Positions 1-7,150 of a stretch of DNA of 8,932 bases are shown piece by piece. Positions within the stretch are counted from its first letter, which is position 1. Every line of letters starts with the position of its first letter. The DNA lies in the NCBI GenBank assembly GCA_026389655.1, contig JAPLHL010000349.1:1-8932 (forward strand), given 5' to 3'. The translations under genes and the position numbers were made by a program. The notes under the pieces are model-generated. The model ran no database searches. It was given only the letters and a program-made list of their open reading frames with translations, and was not told the DNA's origin. This stretch comes from Chloroflexota bacterium (GTDB taxonomy: Bacteria; Chloroflexota; Dehalococcoidia; GIF9; UBA5629).

Positions 1-897
1 GTCTGCACACTGCTTTTCATTATCCTCATTTTACCTGTTGCGTTATTAGCCTGCGCTTCACAACCGCAAAGTGCACCGGCCTATTTCGAGGTAACTGCTC
101 TACAGGTATCTCCGTCTGAGGTATTAGAAGGCCAGGAGGTTACGGTAACTGCATCTGCCACAAATACGGGCGGCATGCCCGGCAATTTTGATGAACCGTT
201 ACTGGTAAACGGGGCAGAAGCTTCCAGCAAGGTTGTTACAATACAACCCGGGGCTACAAGGACCCTTACATATGTGATTTCCACGAAGAAATCGGGAACA
301 TATACCGTGTCCTTGCACAATGCAAACGCAAAGTTCAGCGTGAAGGCAATGGTTCAGAAGGAAACAGAACTCAAATATGACAACGACATCTCCAAGACAG
401 CTTTGTGGGCAGGTTATAACGGCGGCTTCTTAATTGACTTCACACCACCTAACCCTCCGTTCAGGATTGACAAGGTCCGCATTTGCGGTGGGATTTACGG
501 AGTCGGATGGGAAGGAAAGACATTTGAACTGTATATACTGGACAGTGATATGAAGTCTGTGATGTATAACCAAACATACGCCATAGCCAAGTTCCCGGTG
601 CGCGGCGCTTTCCCGTATCAGCCGCCGACATGGGTGGACTTCGATATTCCAGAGATGAATCTCGATGGTAAATTTTACGTATATTTATATACGTCAACCG
701 GTGAACATAAGGGCATCCATGTTGGCGTTGATAACACCGTGTTCAATGATCATTCTCAACTTGCCCAGGGTAAACCGCCCTATTTAGCTAGCATACCCCC
801 GGGTAATTTATACCCCCCCACTATCTGGTATGCCGACGTCACCAAGGATAACTGGATGATCAGGGCCATCGGCACTTCTTTAGTTCCTGCCGATTAA
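1..897 (+). CDS. Secreted lipoprotein with CARDB-like beta domain (5' partial)
   Basis: The open frame enters from the left edge; 298 residues are visible and the stop is TAA at 895-897. The first visible residues are a hydrophobic signal core ending in the lipobox ALLAC. Its Cys (codon at 52-54) would be lipidated, so probably only a few N-terminal codons are missing. ATG 175 is internal and is not the start, because the signal peptide lies upstream in the same frame. After the Cys comes a short linker rich in Ser, Pro and Gln. Residues about 29-118 read as an Ig-like, CARDB-type beta-sandwich (the pattern EVTVTASATNTG, then QPGATRTLTYVIS and GTYTVSLHNA). Residues about 125-298 form a second beta-rich region with many aromatic and Gly residues (WVDFDIP, KFYVYLYTSTGEHKGIHVGV) that I cannot assign to a named family. 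The protein is probably anchored outside the membrane. Its function is unknown, and it faces the convergent next gene. Confidence 0.75.
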   Translation, partial: VCTLLFIILILPVALLACASQPQSAPAYFEVTALQVSPSEVLEGQEVTVTASATNTGGMPGNFDEPLLVNGAEASSKVVTIQPGATRTLTYVISTKKSGTYTVSLHNANAKFSVKAMVQKETELKYDNDISKTALWAGYNGGFLIDFTPPNPPFRIDKVRICGGIYGVGWEGKTFELYILDSDMKSVMYNQTYAIAKFPVRGAFPYQPPTWVDFDIPEMNLDGKFYVYLYTSTGEHKGIHVGVDNTVFNDHSQLAQGKPPYLASIPPGNLYPPTIWYADVTKDNWMIRAIGTSLVPAD

Positions 898-1005
898 ACA
901 TAAATACGCGCTTCGGGAAACATATATCACAGCCGCCTTACCAGAACAGAATGAAATACACAGTATATTGAGATGATAATGCGCCTGGATATCTCATATA
1001 TTGGT

Positions 1006-1539
1006 TTATTTCATCTTCTTAAGCTGATCCAGCTGAAGAACGATTTCTTCCTTATGTTCAGCTACATATGCGCAGCTCGGGGATGCCCCACATTCCCTGC
1101 ATTTAAAGTCATAAGTTGAATTAATAGTTCCGCAATTGGGACAGGAGTACTTTTCAATCATTTCGGCATACCATTTCTCCGGGCCGGCTTCTCGAATTCG
1201 TTCGTGGGCCTTCCACAGCTCTATCCTGTGAGGCATAGCTGCCTGGAACGTTTTGAGGTCTTCACAGGGATAAGATTCGCAGCTGCCGCAAAATTCAATT
1301 CCCTTACCAGCGGCGCATTTATCCAGCTTGCAGGTCTGGCAATATATAAAACGTACATCGGAACGGCATCCCAGGCACCTTATCTCCTCAGGTTTTTTCC
1401 CATACCCTGCTGCGATTGGCTTCAGCCTTTCAGGGTCTTCAGTGCTGCCGATGTAAATGCTGCATGATTTGCAAAAAAGACCACACACCGCTGCCAGCCG
1501 TTTGTCGTACTTATCGTTTTCTTTGCTCTCTTTTGCCAT
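1006..1539 (-). CDS. DUF3795 Cys-rich protein with C-terminal zinc ribbon
   Basis: The product has 177 residues if started at ATG 1539. An in-frame GTG at 1554 would add five residues. I prefer ATG 1539 because a GAGGA Shine-Dalgarno sits 8 bases before it and overlaps the GTG region. The N-terminal half shows the DUF3795 pattern: C19-G-L-F-C23-x2-C26-x-I-Y, then C55-L-G-C58-R-S-D, C67-x2-C70, C75, C84-x2-C87 and Y-P-C92. The C-terminus adds a separate zinc-ribbon-like unit, C133-P-N-C136 with C147-R-E-C150, plus C156, followed by a charged helix. In all, 16 of 177 residues are Cys, so binding of zinc or an iron-sulfur cluster is likely. There is no signal peptide or membrane segment, so it should be cytoplasmic. 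The family has no established biochemical role. The gene is transcribed away from the alcohol/aldehyde dehydrogenase and appears to be monocistronic in this window. Confidence 0.8.
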   Translation of the reverse strand: MAKESKENDKYDKRLAAVCGLFCKSCSIYIGSTEDPERLKPIAAGYGKKPEEIRCLGCRSDVRFIYCQTCKLDKCAAGKGIEFCGSCESYPCEDLKTFQAAMPHRIELWKAHERIREAGPEKWYAEMIEKYSCPNCGTINSTYDFKCRECGASPSCAYVAEHKEEIVLQLDQLKKMK

Positions 1540-1580
1540 AACATTTTTCCTCACTTATAATGCGGACTCACCAATTTTAG

Positions 1581-1609
1581 AGTATGGTCTTATTTACCTT
1601 TCAGGTCAA
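1581..1609 (-). promoter_or_regulatory. Candidate sigma70-type promoter for the DUF3795 gene
   Basis: On the minus strand, TTGACC (complement of 1604-1609) is followed by exactly 17 bases and then CATACT (complement of 1581-1586). This gives matches of 5/6 and 4/6 to the -35 and -10 consensus. Transcription would begin near 1573 and leave a leader of about 35 bases before ATG 1539. This was judged by eye only. Confidence 0.35.
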
Positions 1610-1675
1610 CCGAATCGGCCTTCAATGAAACTACGTCAAATGCAGGAAACTGCCAAAGCAGTCTTAACAACCATA

Positions 1676-1684
1676 TGATATAAT
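1676..1684 (+). promoter_or_regulatory. Candidate extended -10 promoter for the ALDH-ADH fusion gene
   Basis: TGATATAAT is a perfect extended -10 (TGnTATAAT). No good -35 lies 17 bases upstream, which is acceptable for this promoter class. Transcription would start near 1691, giving a leader of about 60 bases that begins just before the dyad at 1696-1724. Confidence 0.4.
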
Positions 1685-1695
1685 CGCAATCGCTT

Positions 1696-1724
1696 GACAA
1701 TTTATCATAATGATACAATTTGTC
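1696..1724. promoter_or_regulatory. AT-rich inverted repeat, candidate operator
   Basis: The core is a perfect 6-1-6 palindrome, TATCAT-A-ATGATA, at 1703-1715. The symmetry extends outward as GACAATT on the left and AATT(T)GTC on the right if two single-base bulges in the right arm are allowed (C1716 and T1721). It lies 25 bases before ATG 1750 and immediately downstream of the extended -10. That position suits a repressor operator or an RNA leader hairpin. It differs from the palindrome at 4670-4691, so if both are operators they probably bind different regulators. Confidence 0.4.
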
Positions 1725-1749
1725 GATAGAATAAAACGGGAGGGTCACG

Positions 1750-4410
1750 ATGGAACATTTCAAACTCTTTATCAATGGTGAATTTGTCGATTCAGCCAGT
1801 GGCAAGACCTTCGAAGTAATAGACCCGGGGACCGAAGCGCCTATCGCCACCGTAGCGCAGGCAGGGGCAGCGGAAGCTGAGCAAGCTATTGCGGCAGCCC
1901 GCAAGGCGTTTAACAGGGGCGGCTGGAGCGATTTGTCGCCGGCAGCCCGCATGGCAAAATTGCAGGATTTTGCTGACCAGGTAGACCTGCAGGGCCTTCG
2001 CCTGGCCACAACCGAGTCCATGAATGCCGGCCAGATAGTAGCTTTTTCCAAATTGTCTGCCATGGGCATGGTTGGCTTTCTGCGTAATATAAGTATGATG
2101 GCGGCAACGCAATTTCCCTGGGAAGAAGACATCCCGATTCCTGGGAATGCCTTTGGTGCAGGCCGTGAGATAATCCGCAGGGAACCTATCGGGGTCTGCG
2201 TGGGTATCACCCCCTGGAACTTCCCCATGAATATGGCTTTCTGGAAGATAGGCCCGGCACTGATCATGGGCAATACCGTTGTGCTAAAACCTGCATCCGC
2301 CACCCCCCTCACTGCACTCATCATCGCTGAGGCCGCCAAGGCAGCAGGTCTGCCTGACGGCGTAATAAACGTAATCGCTGGTCCTGGCGGGGAGCTTGGT
2401 AAAGTCCTTTGTACTCATCCGGATGTTGATAAGATAGCTTTTACAGGCAGCACGGAAGTCGGACGTGAAATAATGAGAATGGCATCCGCTACTGTTAAAA
2501 AAGTCACCCTCGAACTCGGTGGAAAATCAGCCAATATTATTCTGGATGATGCCGATATGGACCTGGCAGTAGAGGGCGCCTGCTTTGGCACTTTCCTCCA
2601 CCAGGGACAGATGTGCGAATCGGGGACGCGTGTCCTTGTATCATCAAAGATCTATGATGAATTCCTGGATAAGATGAAAAAACGGGCTGAAGCTATCCGC
2701 GTCGGCTACCAGTTGGACCCCAATTCTCATATGGGGCCCCTGATCAGCAAGGAACAGCTGGCTACTGTGGAAAGATATGTTAAGCTCGGCCAGGAAGAAG
2801 GGGCACAGATTGTCACCGGCGGCAAACGCGTCCAGGTCCCCGGCATACCGGGCGGATATTATTACGCACCAACCATTTTTGCTAACGTGAAAAACAGTAT
2901 GCGCATCGCACAGGAAGAGATCTTCGGACCTGTCGTCTGCGTTATTAAATACGATAGCGACGACGAAGCTATCGCTATCGCCAATGACAGCATATACGGG
3001 CTGGGAGGCGGTGTCTTCTCACGCAACACGGCAAGAGCAGAACGTGTCGCACGGGGTGTACGCACCGGGACGATGTGGATCAATAATTATCACTGGTTCT
3101 CGGATTTCTGTCCTTTCGGCGGATACAAGCAGTCAGGTGTCGGGCGCGAGTTGGGGTTACCCGGCTTGCATGAGTATGTACAGGTCAAAAGGGTACATAT
3201 ATCAGCGATGGGCAACCCTACAGCTACCGGCATGTTTTTTCTGTTGCAGTCAAATATGCGCCCGACCGGGTTCGCATATTGCGGTCCCACTAATGTAGTT
3301 GTCGGGCATGGCGCTTTAAATTCAGTTTATAAGTCTGTAGTAGACGTTGGCTGCCGCAGGGCCATGATTATTACAGATGAAGGTGTACACAAAGCAGGGC
3401 TGGCCCAGATGGTGAAGGATACGCTGGGGGATTTTTACGTTGGAATGTATGATAAGATCCCGACCGATCCTGATATTGACTCAGTTGACAGGGCTGTTGA
3501 AGCGGCCCGCGATTTGAAGGCGGATTGTATTGTGAGTGTGGGCGGCGGCAGCGTTATCGACAGTTCTAAAGGCGTGTGTGTGACTCTTAAAATGGGTGGA
3601 AAGGTAAATGACCATTGCAGGCAGTCAGTCCTTACAGTACCAATGACGCCGCATATCTGTATTCCGACTACATCGGGTACCGGCAGCGAAGTAACAATCG
3701 CTGCAGTCCTGACCAGCAAGGGTGCGGGACGCAAGGTCTTCATGGCAGATCAGAGGATCGTGCCCAATGTGGCCCTCCTCGACCCGCGCATGACGGTATC
3801 CCTGCCTAAAGGCTTGACTGCAGCCACCGCCATGGATGCCCTGACCCACGCTGTCGAGGCCATGACCAGCGTGATGGCCAATCCCATCTGCGACGGCCTG
3901 GCCTTGCAGGCTATACGCCTGATCAGCGAGAACCTTCCCGCCGTCATAGCAGACGGGAAAAATGAGAAAGCCCGGCTTAACATGCAGATTGCCGCCACTA
4001 TGGCCGGGTGGGCATTTAGCGTGGCACAGACGGGCCTGGCGCACGGCATGGCGCATACCGTCGGGACACTCTATCATGTCCCGCATGGACTGGGCTGCGG
4101 AATCATGATTCCAAAAGTGATGCGCTATAACGTCGACCATTCTACTGACCAGCTGGCCCGCGTAGCGCAGGCCATGGGCGTCAACACGACAGGAATGAAT
4201 AACCGTGATGCGGCGCTGGCGGCGGCAGATGCAGTTGAGGCCTTGATGAAAAAAGTCGGCCACCCGATGGGATTACGCGAGGTTGGCGTCCCCGGCGACA
4301 ACTTTGAAATGTGTGCCCTTCATGCTATCAGCGATATGTGCGTGATGTTCAATGGGCGCCCTGTCACCGACCTGAATGACATCGTGAAGCTTTACCAGGA
4401 AGCATATTAG
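1750..4410 (+). CDS. Aldehyde dehydrogenase - iron-containing alcohol dehydrogenase fusion
   Basis: This is a single 886-residue frame. The start is ATG 1750, with GGGAGGG at 1738-1744 as Shine-Dalgarno. Residues about 1-483 form a full-length classical NAD(P)-dependent aldehyde dehydrogenase: PWNFP 155-159 (catalytic Asn157), FTGSTEVG 231-238, general-base Glu255 in LELGGKS, nucleophile Cys289 in GQMCESGTR, and Glu390 in EEIFGPVV. Residues about 495-886 form a full-length iron-dependent alcohol dehydrogenase: GGGSVIDSSKG 598-608 (nucleotide binding), PTTSGTGSE, and expected metal ligands Asp696, His700, His765 and His779, with the same 14-residue spacing of the last two as in FucO. A linker of about 12 residues joins the halves. 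AdhE has the same order, but its first half is CoA-acylating. Glu255 indicates a hydrolytic enzyme here, giving a free acid. Expected net reaction: alcohol to aldehyde to carboxylate with 2 NAD(P)+. The substrate is unknown; benzyl alcohol is only a guess from the neighbours. No clear internal ribosome site precedes Met495. Confidence 0.88.
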   Translation: MEHFKLFINGEFVDSASGKTFEVIDPGTEAPIATVAQAGAAEAEQAIAAARKAFNRGGWSDLSPAARMAKLQDFADQVDLQGLRLATTESMNAGQIVAFSKLSAMGMVGFLRNISMMAATQFPWEEDIPIPGNAFGAGREIIRREPIGVCVGITPWNFPMNMAFWKIGPALIMGNTVVLKPASATPLTALIIAEAAKAAGLPDGVINVIAGPGGELGKVLCTHPDVDKIAFTGSTEVGREIMRMASATVKKVTLELGGKSANIILDDADMDLAVEGACFGTFLHQGQMCESGTRVLVSSKIYDEFLDKMKKRAEAIRVGYQLDPNSHMGPLISKEQLATVERYVKLGQEEGAQIVTGGKRVQVPGIPGGYYYAPTIFANVKNSMRIAQEEIFGPVVCVIKYDSDDEAIAIANDSIYGLGGGVFSRNTARAERVARGVRTGTMWINNYHWFSDFCPFGGYKQSGVGRELGLPGLHEYVQVKRVHISAMGNPTATGMFFLLQSNMRPTGFAYCGPTNVVVGHGALNSVYKSVVDVGCRRAMIITDEGVHKAGLAQMVKDTLGDFYVGMYDKIPTDPDIDSVDRAVEAARDLKADCIVSVGGGSVIDSSKGVCVTLKMGGKVNDHCRQSVLTVPMTPHICIPTTSGTGSEVTIAAVLTSKGAGRKVFMADQRIVPNVALLDPRMTVSLPKGLTAATAMDALTHAVEAMTSVMANPICDGLALQAIRLISENLPAVIADGKNEKARLNMQIAATMAGWAFSVAQTGLAHGMAHTVGTLYHVPHGLGCGIMIPKVMRYNVDHSTDQLARVAQAMGVNTTGMNNRDAALAAADAVEALMKKVGHPMGLREVGVPGDNFEMCALHAISDMCVMFNGRPVTDLNDIVKLYQEAY

Positions 4411-4463
4411 AAAATAAACGCCCCGGGATTACAGGGCATTTGAACACCGTTTATTCTCAGTAC

Positions 4464-4516
4464 GGGGCCGGCTGCAACTCAAGTATTCATTGAGCCGGCC
4501 CCGGCCTTTCCATTTT
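4464..4516 (+). terminator. Strong GC hairpin, probable intrinsic terminator of the fusion gene
   Basis: GGGGCCGGCT (4464-4473) pairs perfectly with AGCCGGCCCC (4493-4502). CTCAA and TTGAG inside the loop give an alternative extension of the stem. The following GGCCTTTCCATTTT is only moderately T-rich. It lies 54 bases after the stop of the fusion gene, so it should separate that gene from the reductase cluster. The stem is nearly self-complementary and could also act on the opposite strand, where no gene ends nearby. In the rest of the gap, 4411-4463 and 4517-4653, I see no gene or other clear element. Confidence 0.6.
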
Positions 4517-4653
4517 GATTAAGAACTCTGATCATTGAAACCCGCATAACTGGAATTTCGGCCTGCACTAACAGCTAACAAAGGCTCAACTACCGGGGAA
4601 AACAGCGGCCGTCGGAAGGTTCACACCGTTGCCGTTATACCTGTATTTGTACC

Positions 4654-4682
4654 TTTACATTTATCCGGATAATGTTTAACAT
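4654..4682 (+). promoter_or_regulatory. Candidate sigma70-type promoter of the reductase-like gene cluster
   Basis: TTTACA (4654-4659, 5/6 to the -35 consensus) is followed by 17 bases and then TAACAT (4677-4682, 4/6 to the -10). Transcription would start around 4689, about 44 bases before ATG 4733. The -10 lies inside the palindrome at 4670-4691, which supports a regulated promoter. Confidence 0.4.
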
Positions 4683-4691
4683 TAAACATTA
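4670..4691. promoter_or_regulatory. Perfect 22-bp palindrome, probable operator
   Basis: Left arm TAATGTTTAA (4670-4679), spacer CA, right arm TTAAACATTA (4682-4691): all ten pairs match. It overlaps the proposed -10 and start point of the downstream cluster, which is the usual place for a dimeric repressor to block transcription. No regulator gene is in the window, so the binding protein is unknown. Confidence 0.6.
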
Positions 4692-4732
4692 ACTGGTCCG
4701 TCAATAATATTTGTGTTGAAAAGGGGTGTACC

Positions 4733-5930
4733 ATGAGCGAAACCTCCACTCCTGCCAAGACTGAGCAAAAAAAGGCTATCAATCGTCTAAAGAGCATGTA
4801 CCCGCTGCGCAACGTGGTGCAACAGGATTACATCAACACCTTACAAGCTTCTAATGAGGGCAAGCCCACAGTATGGGCCATGCTGAACTACTGGGAAGGG
4901 GACCTGCCGCTCAAGGCCATGGGCCTTAACATTGTCTACCCCGAGAACTACTCCACTCTACTGGCCTCCAGTGGTTCTGCAGAGCCGTTCCTCGATGCCT
5001 CTGACTCGGACGGCTTCCCAACCCATATGTGCGGCTATGGCAGGAGCACTATCGGCTACTCCTACCGCATGATGAAGGAGAACAACGGTAAGATTCCGCC
5101 TGATGCGCCTCTCGGAGGTATGGCCAAGCCGGCGTTGCTGGTGGGTTCCGGAATTATCTGCGATGCCCGCTTCAAGTGGTTCCAGGCTTTAGCCCGCTAT
5201 TTCGATGCGCCTGAGTGGTGTCTGGAGTCTCCAATGATGGCATCCGAGGAAGGAACTGAGCCCGACCTCGAATCATACCAGATCAAATTCCTGGTGAAGC
5301 AGTTACGTGATTTTATCGCTTTCCTTGAAAAGCTCGTGGGACGAAAGATGGACTGGGCCAAACTGGAAGAGTTGATCGATCTTACAGTGCAGATACACGA
5401 GACTACCTGGCAGATCAGCGAAATGCGCAGGTCTATACCCGGTCCCATGCACAGCGTCGATTTCTGGAGCAGCATGCCGCCTGCCCTCTTTTTAGCCGGG
5501 GACATGAAGGAATCACTCAAATGCTACCAGGATATGCTGGCTGAGGTAAAAGAGCGCGTCAGGAACAAGGAAGCCGCCATCAACTACCCGGAAAGATACC
5601 GCCTTGTTTTCGCCGAGCTGCCTCCCTGGCACAGCCTTAAATTCTTTGATAAGCTCGCTGGTGGAAACTTATCTGAAAATGGCAAGGGATTTCAAAGCGG
5701 ATGGCCTTTTCCTGCACCCTCTCATCTCCTGCCGCGCGGCCAGTTGCAGTCTCAGGTCAGTGCAGCACTTTGAGATGGACAGGTTGGACGTTCCCAGCCT
5801 CTGGGTAGAGGGCGATATCATTGATAAACGTGTTTTTAATCCGCAGGAGGTCCTGGCCAGGGCGGAAGCCTTTGAACAGACCATGGATCACTATAGGAAG
5901 GTCAGAAAGTCAAAAGGTCTCGACTGGTAA
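4733..5930 (+). pseudogene. BcrB/BzdO-like benzoyl-CoA reductase (2-hydroxyacyl-CoA dehydratase family) subunit, frameshifted with internal deletion
   Basis: It starts at ATG 4733, six bases after AAGGGG. The first frame runs 346 codons to TGA 5771-5773. Family-like sequence stops at FFDKLA (codons to 5659) and resumes one frame over at VETYLKMARDFKADG from 5661, ending at TAA 5930. Skipping one base would give about 398 residues, whereas BcrB/BzdO-type subunits have roughly 440-450. Compared with the sister subunit at 5960-7132, about 60-70 residues of the C-terminal alpha/beta domain are missing at the same point, including the equivalent of its DDTC segment. Two expected cluster-binding Cys lie in the first frame: C100 (HMCGYGR) and C143 (IICDARFKWF). 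The third (LISCRAAS, codon 5730-5732) lies after the shift. The PGPMHSVDFW and AELPPWHSLKFFD segments are what I expect in a BzdO-like protein. An intact copy would bind a [4Fe-4S] cluster and the acyl-CoA. Either the gene is dead here or the assembly has an error; I cannot tell which. Confidence 0.72.
5661..5930 (+). pseudogene. 3' fragment of the broken BcrB/BzdO-like subunit gene
   Basis: These are the last 89 codons of the interrupted gene, in the third forward frame. The fragment starts VETYLKMARDFKADGLF, contains the conserved third Cys (LISCRAAS) and the family's terminal pattern LDVPSLWVEGDIIDKRVF, and ends with a charged helix. It aligns in position with FNYIKKAV...NGIILQSVKYCD in the sister gene. 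Its frame is open back to TTG 5604, but that codon lies inside sequence where the other frame is the homologous one, and there is no convincing ribosome site. I do not call an independent start. Confidence 0.6.
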
Positions 5931-5959
5931 CCCGCACATAATTTAAGGGGGAGATTTAA

Positions 5960-7132
5960 ATGGTTACAGCTATTACCAAAGGGCTTTCCCTGGCACATGA
6001 GATCTACGCTGACAGGGGAAGGCGTGTCCGTGAACTACGCAAGGCAGGAAAGAAGGTCGTTGGCTATATATGCCTTTATCCTCCGGTCGAGCTGATCACT
6101 GCTCTCGGCCTGGTACCCTTCCGTGTTTTCGGGGATATGAGCGAGCCGATCACAGCGGCAGACCGGGTTTCCACGACCGTGGTTTGTCCCTTCCTGCGCA
6201 GTATCATAGACCTCGGGCTTAAAGGCAAATTTAACTTCCTGGACGGCATCGTTGGCGCACACACATGCGATATTGGCATGACAATGATTATCGCATTTCG
6301 CGATTCTGCGATAGAAACGCCTTTTACACACTTTATTGACGTACCGCACACTGACCAGGCGGCTGCTATCGACTATTTTGAAGGACAGATCAACTCCTTC
6401 AAGCGCCACCTGGAAGAATTCGCCGGTGAGAAAATTACGGACGACAAGCTCAAGAAAGCTGTCGAGCTGCATAACAAACAGCGTAAACTGGTGCGTGACC
6501 TCTACGACCTGCGTAAGTCCGATCCTCCCATGCTCACTTCTATGGAAAACCTTGAAATCATGGTATCGCTCTTCAGCCTCCCTGTCGAAGAGGGCAACGA
6601 TCTGCTGGAAGAGGTTATCAGGGAAGTTAAAGAGCGCAAGGTCACACCTGCAAAGAAAAAAGCGCGGCTTCTTGTCTGGGGCCCGGTTTTCGACAATACA
6701 TCTCTTTACGAGCTGATAGAAAATGCCGACGCCAATGTGGTAGTTGACGATACCTGCGTGGGTACGAGGGCATTCTGGGCTGATGTTAAGCCTCCTTATG
6801 ACCTGCACTCCATTGCGCAGCGCTACCTGGTAGATATCAAGTGCCCGCGCACTTACAGGCAATCGGAACCCGGCGAGATTAAAAGAGACTACGACAAGGA
6901 CCTGGACAGCAGGTTCAACTATATTAAGAAGGCCGTAACCGACTGGCACGTAAACGGCATAATACTGCAAAGCGTCAAGTACTGCGACACGCATGGATAT
7001 GAAGTGCCCAATTTAAGGCATTATTTTGATAAGTTGGGTATACCCAACATCTACATCGAGCACGATTACAGTGAAAGGTCGCTGGCGCCCATCAAGACGA
7101 GAGTAGAGGCGTTCGTAGAAACATTGGGCTGA
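5960..7132 (+). CDS. BcrC/BzdN-like subunit of benzoyl-CoA reductase / 2-hydroxyacyl-CoA dehydratase family
   Basis: The product has 390 residues, close to BcrC/BzdN (about 380-390). Start ATG 5960 follows GGGGGAG (5947-5953) at a spacing of six. It lies 29 bases after the broken subunit gene, so one operon is likely. Two Rossmann-like halves are visible. The first (about 35-150) has KKVVGYICLYPPVELITALGLVP, C76 (VCPFLRS) and C103 (AHTCD). The second (about 232-390) has LLVWGPVFDN, DDTC266VGTR and C342 (VKYCDTHGYE), and ends in a helix typical of the family. C76, C103 and C342 are the likely [4Fe-4S] ligands. In the known enzymes this subunit pairs with a BcrB-type partner and takes single electrons from the ATPase component. 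Two different ATPase genes downstream favour a class I benzoyl-CoA (or methylbenzoyl-CoA) reductase over a simple dehydratase, which usually has one homodimeric activator. Substrate is not proven. Confidence 0.82.
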   Translation: MVTAITKGLSLAHEIYADRGRRVRELRKAGKKVVGYICLYPPVELITALGLVPFRVFGDMSEPITAADRVSTTVVCPFLRSIIDLGLKGKFNFLDGIVGAHTCDIGMTMIIAFRDSAIETPFTHFIDVPHTDQAAAIDYFEGQINSFKRHLEEFAGEKITDDKLKKAVELHNKQRKLVRDLYDLRKSDPPMLTSMENLEIMVSLFSLPVEEGNDLLEEVIREVKERKVTPAKKKARLLVWGPVFDNTSLYELIENADANVVVDDTCVGTRAFWADVKPPYDLHSIAQRYLVDIKCPRTYRQSEPGEIKRDYDKDLDSRFNYIKKAVTDWHVNGIILQSVKYCDTHGYEVPNLRHYFDKLGIPNIYIEHDYSERSLAPIKTRVEAFVETLG

Positions 7133-7150
7133 GGGAAGCAGTAAGCCCGC

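Noticed and set aside
970..999. TGAGAT ... ATCTCA hairpin as a terminator between the convergent genes
   Set aside because: The stem is only six AT-rich pairs with a long loop and no T-run on either side.
1694..1719. TTGACA ... TACAAT as a promoter
   Set aside because: The two hexamers are only 14 bases apart, too close for a sigma70 promoter, and they fall within the dyad. The extended -10 at 1676-1684 is the better candidate.
3625..4263. Minus-strand open frame (212 codons) opposite the alcohol dehydrogenase domain
   Set aside because: It is rich in His, Gly, Cys and Arg as expected for a shadow of GC-rich coding sequence, and the sense strand carries all iron-ADH motifs.
1750..4410. Annotating the fusion as ordinary AdhE (acetaldehyde-CoA / alcohol dehydrogenase)
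   Set aside because: The first half has the Glu255 general base and the LELGGKS and GQMCESGTR motifs of classical hydrolytic aldehyde dehydrogenases, not those of the CoA-acylating type.
4419..4437. GCCC ... GGGC repeat just after the fusion stop codon
   Set aside because: Four pairs only; the hairpin at 4464-4502 is far stronger and explains termination.
5653..5661. Programmed ribosomal frameshift in the reductase subunit
   Set aside because: There is no slippery heptamer or clear downstream stimulatory structure, and about 60-70 conserved residues are missing at the same point, which a frameshift alone does not explain.
5604..5930. Independent 108-residue gene starting at TTG 5604
   Set aside because: The first part of this frame overlaps sequence whose other frame encodes the conserved AELPPWHSLKFFD segment, so only 5661-5930 is meaningful, as a fragment.
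6035..6994. Long minus-strand open frame (319 codons)
   Set aside because: It lies antisense to the well-supported BcrC-like gene, shows no recognisable domain, has an amino acid make-up typical of a shadow frame, and has no suitable ribosome site.
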